Origin: Micavibrio sp. UBA2705
GTDB taxonomy: Bacteria; Pseudomonadota; Alphaproteobacteria; Micavibrionales; Micavibrionaceae
Direction: 5' to 3'
Assembly (NCBI GenBank): GCA_002354205.1
Contig: DELD01000050.1
Coordinates: 32,454-44,995, forward strand
Length of the DNA stretch: 12,542 nt
Program-made: the position numbers and the translations under genes
Shown here: in pieces, positions 1-7,656 of the stretch
Layout of the letters: every line of letters starts with the position of its first letter
Numbering within the stretch: position 1 is the first letter of the stretch
Notes under the pieces: model-generated
The model's database searches: none
What the model saw: only the letters and a program-made list of their open reading frames with translations
Told to the model about the DNA's origin: nothing

Positions 1-1
1 T

Positions 2-805
2 AGGGGCGAACCCCGCCTATCCGCACAAGATGGCGGCAAAGGCCTGTTCTGCAAAGAAATAGAACAAGCTTTGTTTGAAAAACGCATTGATATCGGCGTT
101 CACTCCCTTAAAGACATGCCTGCTTACCTGCCTGATAGCCTTGTTATGAACCATTATATGCGCCGCGAAGACCCACGCGATGTGTTTGTATCTTATAAAT
201 ATAAATCTATTGATGATTTGCCAGAGGGTGCCTTGGTAGGAACGTCAAGCGTCCGCCGTCAATCATTCTTACTCCATAAGCGCCCTGATTTAAAAGTCGT
301 GCCGTTTCGCGGTAATGTGCCAACCCGCCTTGAAAAAGTCGCAGCTGGTCAGGTCGATGCAACATTTTTGGCGCGCGCTGGTTTAAACCGATTGGGCCTT
401 TATGATAATCAATTTACGACTTTGGATGTTGATGGTTTCTTACCGGCTTGCGGGCAGGGCATTGTCGCCATTGAATGCCGTGCCGAAGACCGTGATTTGC
501 AGCGCTGCCTTGACCCATTGCAATGTGAGGAAACAGCCATCATTGCCGCGGCAGAACGCGCAATTTTAAAAACGCTGGATGGCTCCTGCCGTACGCCCAT
601 TGGCGGTTATTGTATCATTAAAGACGGCAAGCTGCAGGTTGATGCGCAAATTGGCGCAGAAGATGGCAGCGAGATTTGGCACGAAGCGGGTGTAAGTGAT
701 GAAGTCTCTATTACCGCCGCCCTCGCATTGGGTACGCAGCTCGCCTTAAAAATAAAAGCGCGCGCACCATCTGATATATTTTTAGAAGATTATGAATGTG
801 GCTAA
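2..805 (+). CDS. hemC: Hydroxymethylbilane synthase (porphobilinogen deaminase), 5' end missing
   Basis: Cytoplasmic enzyme of tetrapyrrole (heme) synthesis. It joins four porphobilinogen molecules into hydroxymethylbilane using a covalently bound dipyrromethane cofactor. The reading frame is open to the left edge: codons from base 2 read through without a stop and give the family motif GGKGLFCKEIEQAL before the first start-like codon at 71, so the true start lies outside the window. Visible landmarks are VHSLKDMP, the substrate-binding loop GTSSVRRQ, ACGQGIVAIE, and DGSCRTPIGGY, whose cysteine is the expected cofactor attachment residue. About 267 codons remain of a family usually just over 300 residues, so only the N-terminal tens of residues are lost. 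The stop overlaps the hemD start by 14 bases, which suggests translational coupling. Identification is firm. Confidence 0.97.
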   Translation, partial: RGEPRLSAQDGGKGLFCKEIEQALFEKRIDIGVHSLKDMPAYLPDSLVMNHYMRREDPRDVFVSYKYKSIDDLPEGALVGTSSVRRQSFLLHKRPDLKVVPFRGNVPTRLEKVAAGQVDATFLARAGLNRLGLYDNQFTTLDVDGFLPACGQGIVAIECRAEDRDLQRCLDPLQCEETAIIAAAERAILKTLDGSCRTPIGGYCIIKDGKLQVDAQIGAEDGSEIWHEAGVSDEVSITAALALGTQLALKIKARAPSDIFLEDYECG

Positions 806-1490
806 AGACAACGCCTATTATCAAAACCATAAAGTTGTTATCACCCGCCATGCGCAAGGTGCGGATGATTTCGCCGCCGCTTTAAGCGCCGCGAACACCC
901 AAATCATAACATTACATCAGCCTGTTATCTCGATTGAGCATTTCCCATGTACTTTAACGGATAATGAAAAGGCCTCAACACTGATTACCACTTCAAAGCA
1001 AGCGGATGAAGCCGCGCAGCGCGCGGGGCTCACCGCACATTATGGCATAAATAATGCGCAGGGCATTGATGATGTCAGTGCCTTAATGGCTGATGTTAAA
1101 GCGCGCCACCATGTTGATACGCCGCTGCTTTATCTGCGCGGTCACGATATATCGTTTGATTTATGCCATGAACTGCGCCGCGCAGGGTTTCAGGTGGCGG
1201 AGAAAATAGTCTATCGCGCTTTGCCTGCTCCCGCGCTCTCCGATGGCTTTATCGCGGCGCTGAAAAACGGTGACATCGCCTATATCACATTTTTTTCAGC
1301 CCGCAGCGCCCAAATATTTGAACATCTGATTGCGGAGGCTGGCCTTCAGGCACATATTGCGCCCATAAAGGCTTTATGTTTAAGTGCGCCAGTGTTAAAC
1401 TCTTTACAAGACGCGCCGTGGCAAGATCGCCTGATCTGTAAAGATAAAACCATGGCATCCATGACCGCATTGGTTGAGAGTTTATTTTAG
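792..1490 (+). CDS. hemD: Uroporphyrinogen-III synthase
   Basis: Cytoplasmic enzyme that cyclises hydroxymethylbilane with inversion of ring D to give uroporphyrinogen III, the step after HemC. The product has 232 residues, usual for the family, which is poorly conserved. Supporting features are the N-terminal VVITRHAQGADDFAAAL (residues 15-31), the central LLYLRGHDI (112-120) with a following helix and YRALPAP (141-147), and YITFFSARSAQIFEHL (164-179), which matches the family's 'fSprsa' region. The ATG lies inside the end of hemC, preceded by AGAAGA at short spacing. Position directly after hemC supports the call as strongly as the sequence does. The stop is followed after 26 bases by the mitofilin-like gene. 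Confidence 0.93.
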   Translation: MNVAKDNAYYQNHKVVITRHAQGADDFAAALSAANTQIITLHQPVISIEHFPCTLTDNEKASTLITTSKQADEAAQRAGLTAHYGINNAQGIDDVSALMADVKARHHVDTPLLYLRGHDISFDLCHELRRAGFQVAEKIVYRALPAPALSDGFIAALKNGDIAYITFFSARSAQIFEHLIAEAGLQAHIAPIKALCLSAPVLNSLQDAPWQDRLICKDKTMASMTALVESLF

Positions 1491-1502
1491 TGCTGAATAT
1501 AT

Positions 1503-1507
1503 AAGGA
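1503..1507 (+). promoter_or_regulatory. Ribosome binding site that decides the mitofilin-like start
   Basis: AAGGA lies 9 bases before the ATG at 1517. The earlier in-frame ATG at 1508 directly abuts this motif and would leave no spacer, so 1517 is the likelier start. Confidence 0.7.
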
Positions 1508-1516
1508 ATGGGTCAC

Positions 1517-3400
1517 ATGAGTGATAATGCAAATACAACTTTGCCAAATTCATTAGAGATTATCGAACGTTTTGGCGGCATCCGTCCCATGGCGAGCAAA
1601 CTTGATGTGCCGGTCACGACCGTACAGGGCTGGAAGAAGCGCGAAGCGATCCCTTTGGCGCGCAAAAAATTGATTAGCGAAGCCGCGCAGGCGCATGGCG
1701 TAGCCCTTGATGATTTGTTGATCGGCGGGGCTGCCGCAAGGCCGCAAGAATCCATCAAAGAGGACGCACCAAAACAAGCGACTCCCAAAGAAACACCGAA
1801 AGAAACACCGAAAGAACCGCCAAAAGCGGCAGCGCCATCAAAACCATCAGAACAAAAAACCGCCCCCGAAAAAGCAAGTCCCGCAAAGCCAAACGCCGCT
1901 GCGCAGCCGCGCCCTGTAACGCCAGAAGCCGCCGCGCAGCAAAAAGCACAAGCACATATCGCGGCGAGTGAGCTGCAAGCGCGCAGTTCCCAAAGCTTGA
2001 TTAATGGCATTGTCGGCGGCGTGAGCCTTGCTGCGCTAGCAGGCGTACTTGGTTTGCTCGTACTAACAGGCCCTGAAGTTAAAGAATCAAAAAAGCAAAG
2101 CGAGAAAATTGCACAGCTTGAACAGCAATTGGAAGAAGTCAGCGAAAAACAATCGATGCTGCAAAAAATTGTTCCTTCTGATTTAAATAAGAAAATAGGC
2201 GAGATTAAACAGCAAACCGCGCAAGTTAAACAAAATATGAATACGCTGGCAGAACAAGCCTCCGTCATTTCAAAAACAGTGATGGGCGCAGAAGGCGGTT
2301 CTATTGCGCAAAGGCTGCAATCTTTAGAAGGTGAAATTAACCGCTTTGCTGAATTTAGTGGCTCTTCTGACCTTGCAGGGTTTGTTGGTAAATTATCATC
2401 AATGCAGCAAAGCATAGAAGGCCAAGAACAATTGCAATCCGCAATGTCAGAGCTTTGGGGCGCAGTAAATAATTTAAAAGCTGATAAAAGCGCCGCAAGC
2501 GAACAAGGTGGTGTTGATGAAGCAATAGATGAACAACGCGCAGAGAGCGCAGCCTTAAACAGCACTTTTGGTGATTTGGATAAGAAAGACCTTAAAGCCG
2601 CCGCGATGTTAATGGGGCTCGCGCAGTTAAGGGGCGCATTAGGCCGCGATAATAAATCATTTGAAAAAGATTTAGCCTTGATGCAAAAATTAATCGGCAG
2701 CGAAGATGAACAGTTAAATGCAGCACTAGCCCAGCTTGCGCCAAAGGCAAAGCATGGGGTACTGACCGCTGGCGGCCTATCGCGTGAATTGCGCGCGCTT
2801 GGGGGGGATATTGTCTCATCATCATTGCAAGGTGAAGATGTCTCATGGCAGGAAAAGGCCAAGGCGCGTTTCAACAACGTGCTGAAAGTTGAAAAAGATG
2901 GCGAGTTGATCACAGGGACAAAAACCCAAGAACGTATCGATGCGGCGCAGTATTATTTAGATAAAGGCGACGTTGAAAACGCCTATTTGATCCTTAATGA
3001 ACTAAATGGACCGGCGCGTAAACCTGCGGCAATGCTGATTGAACAGCTCAAGACCACTGCGCTAGCAGGGCAAGTTGAAACCATGCTTACGGGGCGCGTC
3101 ATGCAAAATGTCATGGGCTTTGATTTATCCGCGCTTAAAGACGGCCTGCCGACGGATTTCTTAAAAGGTGACCTGTTAAAAGGCGATTTCCTAAGCGGCA
3201 TGAACATGCAATCTTTGCAAGGTATGGATGCGCAGTCTGTCAAAGGGCTTGTTGATAGCTTTGAAAACATGATGCCTGCGCCTGAGCTGATTGAAGACCC
3301 TGTTTCGGGCTATCAATTCCTTGATGGCGCAACGGGCGGAGTCAGCGGCGGCGGCCTACCAAAATTAAACGCAATGCCGTCCATCGATAGTGGGCAGTAA
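1517..3400 (+). CDS. Mitofilin/Mic60-family inner-membrane protein with N-terminal helix-turn-helix
   Basis: Alphaproteobacterial homologues of mitochondrial Mic60 (COG4223) are encoded in the hem cluster and are proposed to shape inner membranes and contact the envelope. Domains, numbered from the ATG at 1517: a Cro/CI- or YdaS-like helix-turn-helix at about 12-60 (IIERFGGIRPMASKLDV, then TTVQGWKKREAIPLARK); a Lys/Pro/Ala-rich linker with KETP repeats at about 70-140; one membrane span at about 162-184; a coiled coil from about 187 to 255; and the mitofilin-like helical core at about 360-520 (AAAMLMGLAQLRGAL, later VSWQEKAKARFNNVLKV and the AAQYYLDKGDVENAYLILNEL helix pair). A further tail of about 100 residues follows. 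The core and hem-operon position make the family call good. The DNA-binding-type N-terminus and the tail are additions whose role is unknown. An alternative start at 1508 would add three residues. Confidence 0.82.
   Translation: MSDNANTTLPNSLEIIERFGGIRPMASKLDVPVTTVQGWKKREAIPLARKKLISEAAQAHGVALDDLLIGGAAARPQESIKEDAPKQATPKETPKETPKEPPKAAAPSKPSEQKTAPEKASPAKPNAAAQPRPVTPEAAAQQKAQAHIAASELQARSSQSLINGIVGGVSLAALAGVLGLLVLTGPEVKESKKQSEKIAQLEQQLEEVSEKQSMLQKIVPSDLNKKIGEIKQQTAQVKQNMNTLAEQASVISKTVMGAEGGSIAQRLQSLEGEINRFAEFSGSSDLAGFVGKLSSMQQSIEGQEQLQSAMSELWGAVNNLKADKSAASEQGGVDEAIDEQRAESAALNSTFGDLDKKDLKAAAMLMGLAQLRGALGRDNKSFEKDLALMQKLIGSEDEQLNAALAQLAPKAKHGVLTAGGLSRELRALGGDIVSSSLQGEDVSWQEKAKARFNNVLKVEKDGELITGTKTQERIDAAQYYLDKGDVENAYLILNELNGPARKPAAMLIEQLKTTALAGQVETMLTGRVMQNVMGFDLSALKDGLPTDFLKGDLLKGDFLSGMNMQSLQGMDAQSVKGLVDSFENMMPAPELIEDPVSGYQFLDGATGGVSGGGLPKLNAMPSIDSGQ
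1787..1822 (+). repeat. 12-bp tandem repeat coding KETP units
   Basis: Two identical copies of AAAGAAACACCG (1787-1798, 1799-1810) are followed by a degenerate third (AAAGAACCGCCA). They lie in frame in the linker between the helix-turn-helix and the membrane span of the mitofilin-like protein and code for Lys-Glu-Thr/Pro-Pro units. Changes in copy number would keep the frame. Confidence 0.85.
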
Positions 3401-3451
3401 ACAAGATATACGGTTAAGTGGTTATAGGCTTATTATTAAGGGTTAAAGAAT

Positions 3452-4825
3452 ATGTGGAAGACATTTTGGTATATGGCGAAATTAGCCATCGTGATTACCG
3501 GAAGTTTGTGGTTACTCTCTTTGGAAGGCGATATTGTTTTTCAGTGGGACGTATATAAAATAACGGCGCATACAGGGTTCTTTTTGTTCATTGTTGCGGC
3601 CTTTGTCTTGGTGGTCACTTTTGTGACGCGCGGCGCAATCTTTGTGGAAAGTCTGCCGAAATTGTTGAAACTGCATAACGCAGGCAAGCGCCGCGAAAAA
3701 GGCCATGTCGCCATTTTACGCAGCTTAACGGCGCTTTCGGCTGGTGATGCGAAAATCGCGGCCTATCAAGCGCAGCGCGCGCTCAAGCTCTCCCCTGCTG
3801 AAGACGGGCTTGCGCAGCTTTTGGGCGCTCATGCTGCGCGGATGAGTGGTCAGGCGGATGACGCGGAAGAACGCTTCGCAGCGCTGTCTAAGAATAAAGA
3901 AACATCCTTGCTTGGCTATCAAGGCTTGATTAAAACCGCCTATGAACAAGGTGAAGAGCAAAAAGCGTTATCACTCGCTTACCAAGCGTATAATAAAAAC
4001 ACGAAGAATAAAGATTTCTTGCCACGCATTTATGATATGGAACTTGAATCACGTTCATGGAATGCGGCGCTGAAAACGTTGCGTAAAATTGAGAAATTCT
4101 CTGCCCTGCCCAAAGACAAAATCAAAAAAGACCGCGCGGCGCTGATTACACAAATTGGCCTAGAAACAAAACGCGGCGGTCAATATGCGCAGGCCGCAGA
4201 TCAATTCCGCGCCGCGCTGAAAGTCTCAAATGGCTTTTTGCCTGCATCCTTAGAATTAGCAGAATATTTTGTCAAGCAAAAGCAAACGCGTAAAGCCAAA
4301 CGTGTCATTGAGGCGCAGTGGCGCATTGCGCCGCACCCGCAGCTCGCTATTATATGGATGTCACTACTTTCGGAGCGAAAGCAAAATAAACCAGATGCCC
4401 GCCTTGAGTGGATTAAACGCCTTTGTGATCATAATATTGCGCATAGCGAATCTAAAATTGCTTTGGCAAAAGTTGCGATGGAAGATGGGCTTTGGGGTGT
4501 GGCGCGTGATTATCTGATAAAAGCGGAGGCCGCAACACCGTCAGCGCGCGTATACCGCATGTTAGAAGAAATTGCGCATTGCTCAGAGCACGATAATGAC
4601 AAAGCGCGCATCTGGGCGGATAAAGGCATCGATGCACCATCTGACCCTGTATGGATGTGTGAAGCAACAGGGCGTATATACGCAGAATGGCAAATCATGT
4701 CGAGTCCGCAAAACTTCAACACCATTGTTTGGCGTGCACCGCGCCGCTTGCAAATTAGCGGCATTTCCAGCCCCTATGGCGGCGCATCAGATGCATTAAA
4801 CCTTGTTGAGTTCATGGATAATTAA
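3452..4825 (+). CDS. hemY: HemY-type heme biosynthesis membrane protein with TPR-like repeats
   Basis: Proteobacterial HemY (not the protoporphyrinogen oxidase of the same name) is an inner-membrane protein with tetratricopeptide-like helices. It is encoded after hemD and linked to heme synthesis; its exact biochemical role is unsettled. The 457-residue product begins with two membrane spans, at about 8-24 and 41-60, separated by the short GDIVFQWDVYKIT segment typical of the HemY N-terminal domain. A basic stretch (KLLKLHNAGKRREKGH) and then Ala-rich helical pairs follow, for example AAYQAQRALKLSPAEDGLAQLLGAHAARMSGQADDAEERFAAL, continuing to about residue 400. AAGGG about 9-10 bases before the ATG serves as ribosome binding site. 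It is the last gene of the operon, 51 bases after the mitofilin-like gene, and is followed by a terminator. Confidence 0.92.
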   Translation: MWKTFWYMAKLAIVITGSLWLLSLEGDIVFQWDVYKITAHTGFFLFIVAAFVLVVTFVTRGAIFVESLPKLLKLHNAGKRREKGHVAILRSLTALSAGDAKIAAYQAQRALKLSPAEDGLAQLLGAHAARMSGQADDAEERFAALSKNKETSLLGYQGLIKTAYEQGEEQKALSLAYQAYNKNTKNKDFLPRIYDMELESRSWNAALKTLRKIEKFSALPKDKIKKDRAALITQIGLETKRGGQYAQAADQFRAALKVSNGFLPASLELAEYFVKQKQTRKAKRVIEAQWRIAPHPQLAIIWMSLLSERKQNKPDARLEWIKRLCDHNIAHSESKIALAKVAMEDGLWGVARDYLIKAEAATPSARVYRMLEEIAHCSEHDNDKARIWADKGIDAPSDPVWMCEATGRIYAEWQIMSSPQNFNTIVWRAPRRLQISGISSPYGGASDALNLVEFMDN

Positions 4826-4883
4826 TCAGTCGCTGCATCTGAACTTGCTGCGGTCACTGGATGAATAAGTTATGCTACGAATA

Positions 4884-4916
4884 AAAGGCCCTGCACGGTG
4901 ATTATGCAGGGCCTTT
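4884..4916. terminator. Bidirectional intrinsic terminator between hemY and dotL
   Basis: A perfect 12-bp stem, AAAGGCCCTGCA (4884-4895) with TGCAGGGCCTTT (4905-4916), has a 9-base loop. The + side continues with CGTTATTCTTTG and the - side with TATT after the A/T end of the stem. It lies 58 bases after the hemY stop and 30 bases beyond the dotL stop, so it can end transcription from both converging units. Confidence 0.9.
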
Positions 4917-4946
4917 CGTTATTCTTTGCGCTGTTTATTTATGGCT

Positions 4947-7580
4947 TTATTCGCTTGCGCCATCATCCGTTGATTTTACAAGTTTTTCGCGCGCTTTTTG
5001 TCCCGCCTCTTTAAGCAGATCTTCTGCTGCGCTGTCGATCTTCGTGACTTTCGCCGCTGACGCGGTTTCTTGCGCTGGCGCTGGAGCTGCCGCAGGAGAT
5101 GCTGTCGCTGCCTGAGTAACTGCTTCAGCTGGTGGCTGTGATGGTTTGGCATCGCTGCCACCAGAGAAGAACCCCATTGGGTTATCGCTGGAACTTTCGC
5201 CGGCACTCTCATCTGCACTTTGTGGCGTAGCAGCTTTTTCTTGTGGCGCGTCCTGTTTTTGTTCAACAGGGTTCGCAAGGCTAGGCGGCGCGGTGATTTC
5301 TGGTTCTGGTGGCGCTGCTTTTTGTGTTTCGCCGCCGCCAAAGAATCCCATCGGGTCACTATTTTGTGCGGCATCGCTTGTCGTCTGCGCGGCTTGCTGC
5401 GCTGGCGGTGTTTCTTGCGGTGGCACAGTTTGCGGCGCTGCTGCGGGTGGCGGCGTTGTCTGTGACGCTGCTGTCTGCGCGGCGGGGCTTTGTGCTTCTG
5501 TAGCTTGTGGTGGCGCAGTTTTATTCACTGCCGCTAATGGTGCATCTGCGGGTTTTTGTGCGCCAATGCCCTTAGGTGCTTTTTTCTCCTGCGGCTGCGG
5601 GATCTCATTTTCAAGCGCGTGTAGGTCAACGATGCCGTAAATACCGCTCATCAACTCGCTCTGTTTATGGTCTATGCCTTTGTGGAAACCGCTGAGTAAT
5701 GCATCAATTTCCGGCTCAGTCGGCAAGGCGACATCTGCTTTTTCAGCGGTCCAGCCTTTTTTAACCATTTGGTCGCGTAATTTACGAATGTCTTTTGCGT
5801 GACGCAATAGGTTTTCATCTGGTGGTGGCAAGGCCATGTAACGCGTGACGCGCATCGCTTTGGCGTGACCAGGGTTTGAATAGAACATTTGCGTTTCAAA
5901 TAATGAGCCGCCAAATGTTACAACGGCCTGGCCTTCTTTAAAGCCGCGCAATTCATCATAAGATGCATTATCACGAATTTGTACGCCTGCTTGCAGCCCG
6001 TCAGTATAGTTGTGACCAAGTGATCCTGCTTCGGTTTGGAAGCCTGAAACCTCGGTTACGATAGATGCGCCAACGGTTTTTTCAAAGAATTCTTTTGTCT
6101 GGGTAGGGTCTTCAAGCTTGCCGAAAATTTTAATGTTACAGTTCGCTGTGATTGAACGCGCTTCTTCTTTGACGCGCTTTTCAAGGGCGGGCAAATCCTG
6201 CGCCGCATAAATCAAACTAAAGCCCAGTGAGCGCGCCTGTGCCGCCATAACGGCCATACCTTCCGCCGTATAGTAACCAACCTCGTCGAAAACGGTCATG
6301 AATGGCGTGTTTGAACGCGTTGGTTTGTTATCGATAACGGTCGAGCTTTCACCTTCAACTGTCGCGCCGAGGGTCGAGCCCATCATCCCTTTAAGGGTCG
6401 AAGCAACAATTTTACCAAGGTTAGCAGTTTCATCGCCAGATTTTTCAAGCGCAGGGATAAGCACGATCAATACGCGGCGGTTCAAAACAACATCGACCAT
6501 GTCAACATCGGCGGCCTGTGAATCAAAGATATAACCGTAATCATCACCAAGAGACTGCAATGAACGTGTGAACTGCATCGACAGATAACCGTGCTGCTGA
6601 TGCACTGTTGTTGTATCTATCGGCGGAGAATCTGGGCTGGCGGGTTTTTCTTTACCGTTATCGTCAAAGGCTTCATGGACGAAGCCAGGCAGCGTATCAA
6701 GGTAACCGTTAATACCTTTGCGAATTTCTTCAGGGATCATTTCATCGCGTGAGAGCGAAATAACAGCGTTCAAATTCAAATATTCCCGAATGGTGCTTAC
6801 GCTCATAGGGATGTCTTGATTATCACGTTTCCATGTCAGTGCAGGCATAATCGAGCCCACAAGTGATACCGCACGTTCTTTCCACATCGCGTTATCGCCG
6901 CCTGATTCAGGCATCAAACTTACGAGCATATTGGTCAAATATGAAGCAGAACCACTGGAAAACGGGTTCATGGTATTTGATGGCGCGCGCCCATCGGAGT
7001 TACCGGTCATATAGTTCAAAATCAGCAAATCATCGTCGCGGCCAAAACGGCGCATAAGTGATGATAGTGATGACCACAAATCCGTATCGGCTTTACCATC
7101 GACATACACAAAGCCCGAAGCCCAACATAGCGCATTGGTCACAAGGGATTTTAAGCCCTCAGTTTTACCCGCGCCTGTTGTGCCAAGGTACAAAATATGT
7201 GTCCGTGCATCGGAATCACTAAACCAAACCTCTTCATTGGTTTCTTTGACATTACCCATATAGAGAATGCCTTCCGCTTTGCCGCTTTTACCGGGACCCA
7301 TATTGTTTTTATCTTTATGCTTACTGCCCATGGGCAGTTTAAAGGCAATCGTGCGGTCAGATTTAACGATCAGCAGGAAATAAATCACCGTAAAAATGAA
7401 AATCCAGTCAATATAGAGAAGGAAATCCATTTTGATGAACAGCATCGCAGCGCAGCTAATGAAAACGGCAGCCGAGTTCGCGGGCTTTTGCATCCATGAC
7501 CACATGCGCGCCGTCCAAGGGCGCGTATCCCTGAGGATAGCTTCATGTGAATAGGAATATTTTCTGGTGTCTAATACCAT
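4947..7580 (-). CDS. dotL: Type IVB secretion coupling ATPase, DotL/IcmO (TrbC) family
   Basis: DotL is the inner-membrane type IV coupling protein of Dot/Icm systems; it gathers substrates and feeds them to the channel. In the 877-residue product the N-terminus has the family-like ILRDTRPW (15-22) and two membrane spans (about 37-50 and 52-72). Walker A is GTTGAGKT (133-140), followed by SGFVYVDGKADTDLW. Further DotL-like blocks are NRRVLIVLIPALEKSGDETANLGK (split over 368-390), the Walker B region FMTVFDEVGYY (427-437, D432/E433), AAQARSLGFSLIYAAQDLPA (446-465) and NIKIFGKLEDPTQTKEFF. From about 660 the chain is Pro/Ala/Gln-rich and probably disordered, with S-D-P-M-G-F-F-G-G-G (741-750) and S-D-N-P-M-G-F-F-S-G-G (798-808), ending in an amphipathic helix (about 850-870). 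In Legionella (783 residues) the C-terminal part binds DotN, IcmS/IcmW and LvgA. It is the last gene of the dotM unit; the ATG at 7580 has a weak ribosome binding site. Confidence 0.95.
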   Translation of the reverse strand: MVLDTRKYSYSHEAILRDTRPWTARMWSWMQKPANSAAVFISCAAMLFIKMDFLLYIDWIFIFTVIYFLLIVKSDRTIAFKLPMGSKHKDKNNMGPGKSGKAEGILYMGNVKETNEEVWFSDSDARTHILYLGTTGAGKTEGLKSLVTNALCWASGFVYVDGKADTDLWSSLSSLMRRFGRDDDLLILNYMTGNSDGRAPSNTMNPFSSGSASYLTNMLVSLMPESGGDNAMWKERAVSLVGSIMPALTWKRDNQDIPMSVSTIREYLNLNAVISLSRDEMIPEEIRKGINGYLDTLPGFVHEAFDDNGKEKPASPDSPPIDTTTVHQQHGYLSMQFTRSLQSLGDDYGYIFDSQAADVDMVDVVLNRRVLIVLIPALEKSGDETANLGKIVASTLKGMMGSTLGATVEGESSTVIDNKPTRSNTPFMTVFDEVGYYTAEGMAVMAAQARSLGFSLIYAAQDLPALEKRVKEEARSITANCNIKIFGKLEDPTQTKEFFEKTVGASIVTEVSGFQTEAGSLGHNYTDGLQAGVQIRDNASYDELRGFKEGQAVVTFGGSLFETQMFYSNPGHAKAMRVTRYMALPPPDENLLRHAKDIRKLRDQMVKKGWTAEKADVALPTEPEIDALLSGFHKGIDHKQSELMSGIYGIVDLHALENEIPQPQEKKAPKGIGAQKPADAPLAAVNKTAPPQATEAQSPAAQTAASQTTPPPAAAPQTVPPQETPPAQQAAQTTSDAAQNSDPMGFFGGGETQKAAPPEPEITAPPSLANPVEQKQDAPQEKAATPQSADESAGESSSDNPMGFFSGGSDAKPSQPPAEAVTQAATASPAAAPAPAQETASAAKVTKIDSAAEDLLKEAGQKAREKLVKSTDDGASE

Positions 7581-7606
7581 GGATTTTTACCGCTAATTTT
7601 CAAGAT

Positions 7607-7612
7607 ATTATA
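7607..7612 (-). promoter_or_regulatory. Possible internal promoter -10 box before dotL
   Basis: On the - strand TATAAT lies 26 bases before the dotL ATG, inside an AT-rich 76-base gap. It forms part of a near-palindrome, TTATAACTTATAA. No convincing -35 box is seen 16-18 bases upstream, so this may simply be AT-rich DNA. Confidence 0.25.
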
Positions 7613-7656
7613 AGTTATAAAAGTTAATAATATACTGCTGCTGCTTATTGCGCTGT

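Noticed and set aside
1508..1516. Earlier ATG as start of the mitofilin-like protein
   Set aside because: It directly abuts the AAGGA ribosome binding site, leaving no spacer; the ATG at 1517 has a 9-base spacer.
1787..1822. Short tandem repeat considered as a CRISPR-like or mobile-element repeat
   Set aside because: Units are head to tail without spacers and in frame inside a coding region, so it is a coding repeat.
1513..2913. Long open frame of 466 codons on the - strand opposite the mitofilin-like gene
   Set aside because: Its translation is rich in Ser, Cys and Phe with no domain, and it mirrors an Ala/Gln/Lys-rich gene. The + strand frame has clear domains, a ribosome binding site and operon context.
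5146..5640. Open frame of 164 codons on the + strand opposite the DotL tail
   Set aside because: Gly/Ala/Cys-rich product that is the complement of the Pro/Ala/Gln-rich tail. It arises from low-complexity coding sequence.
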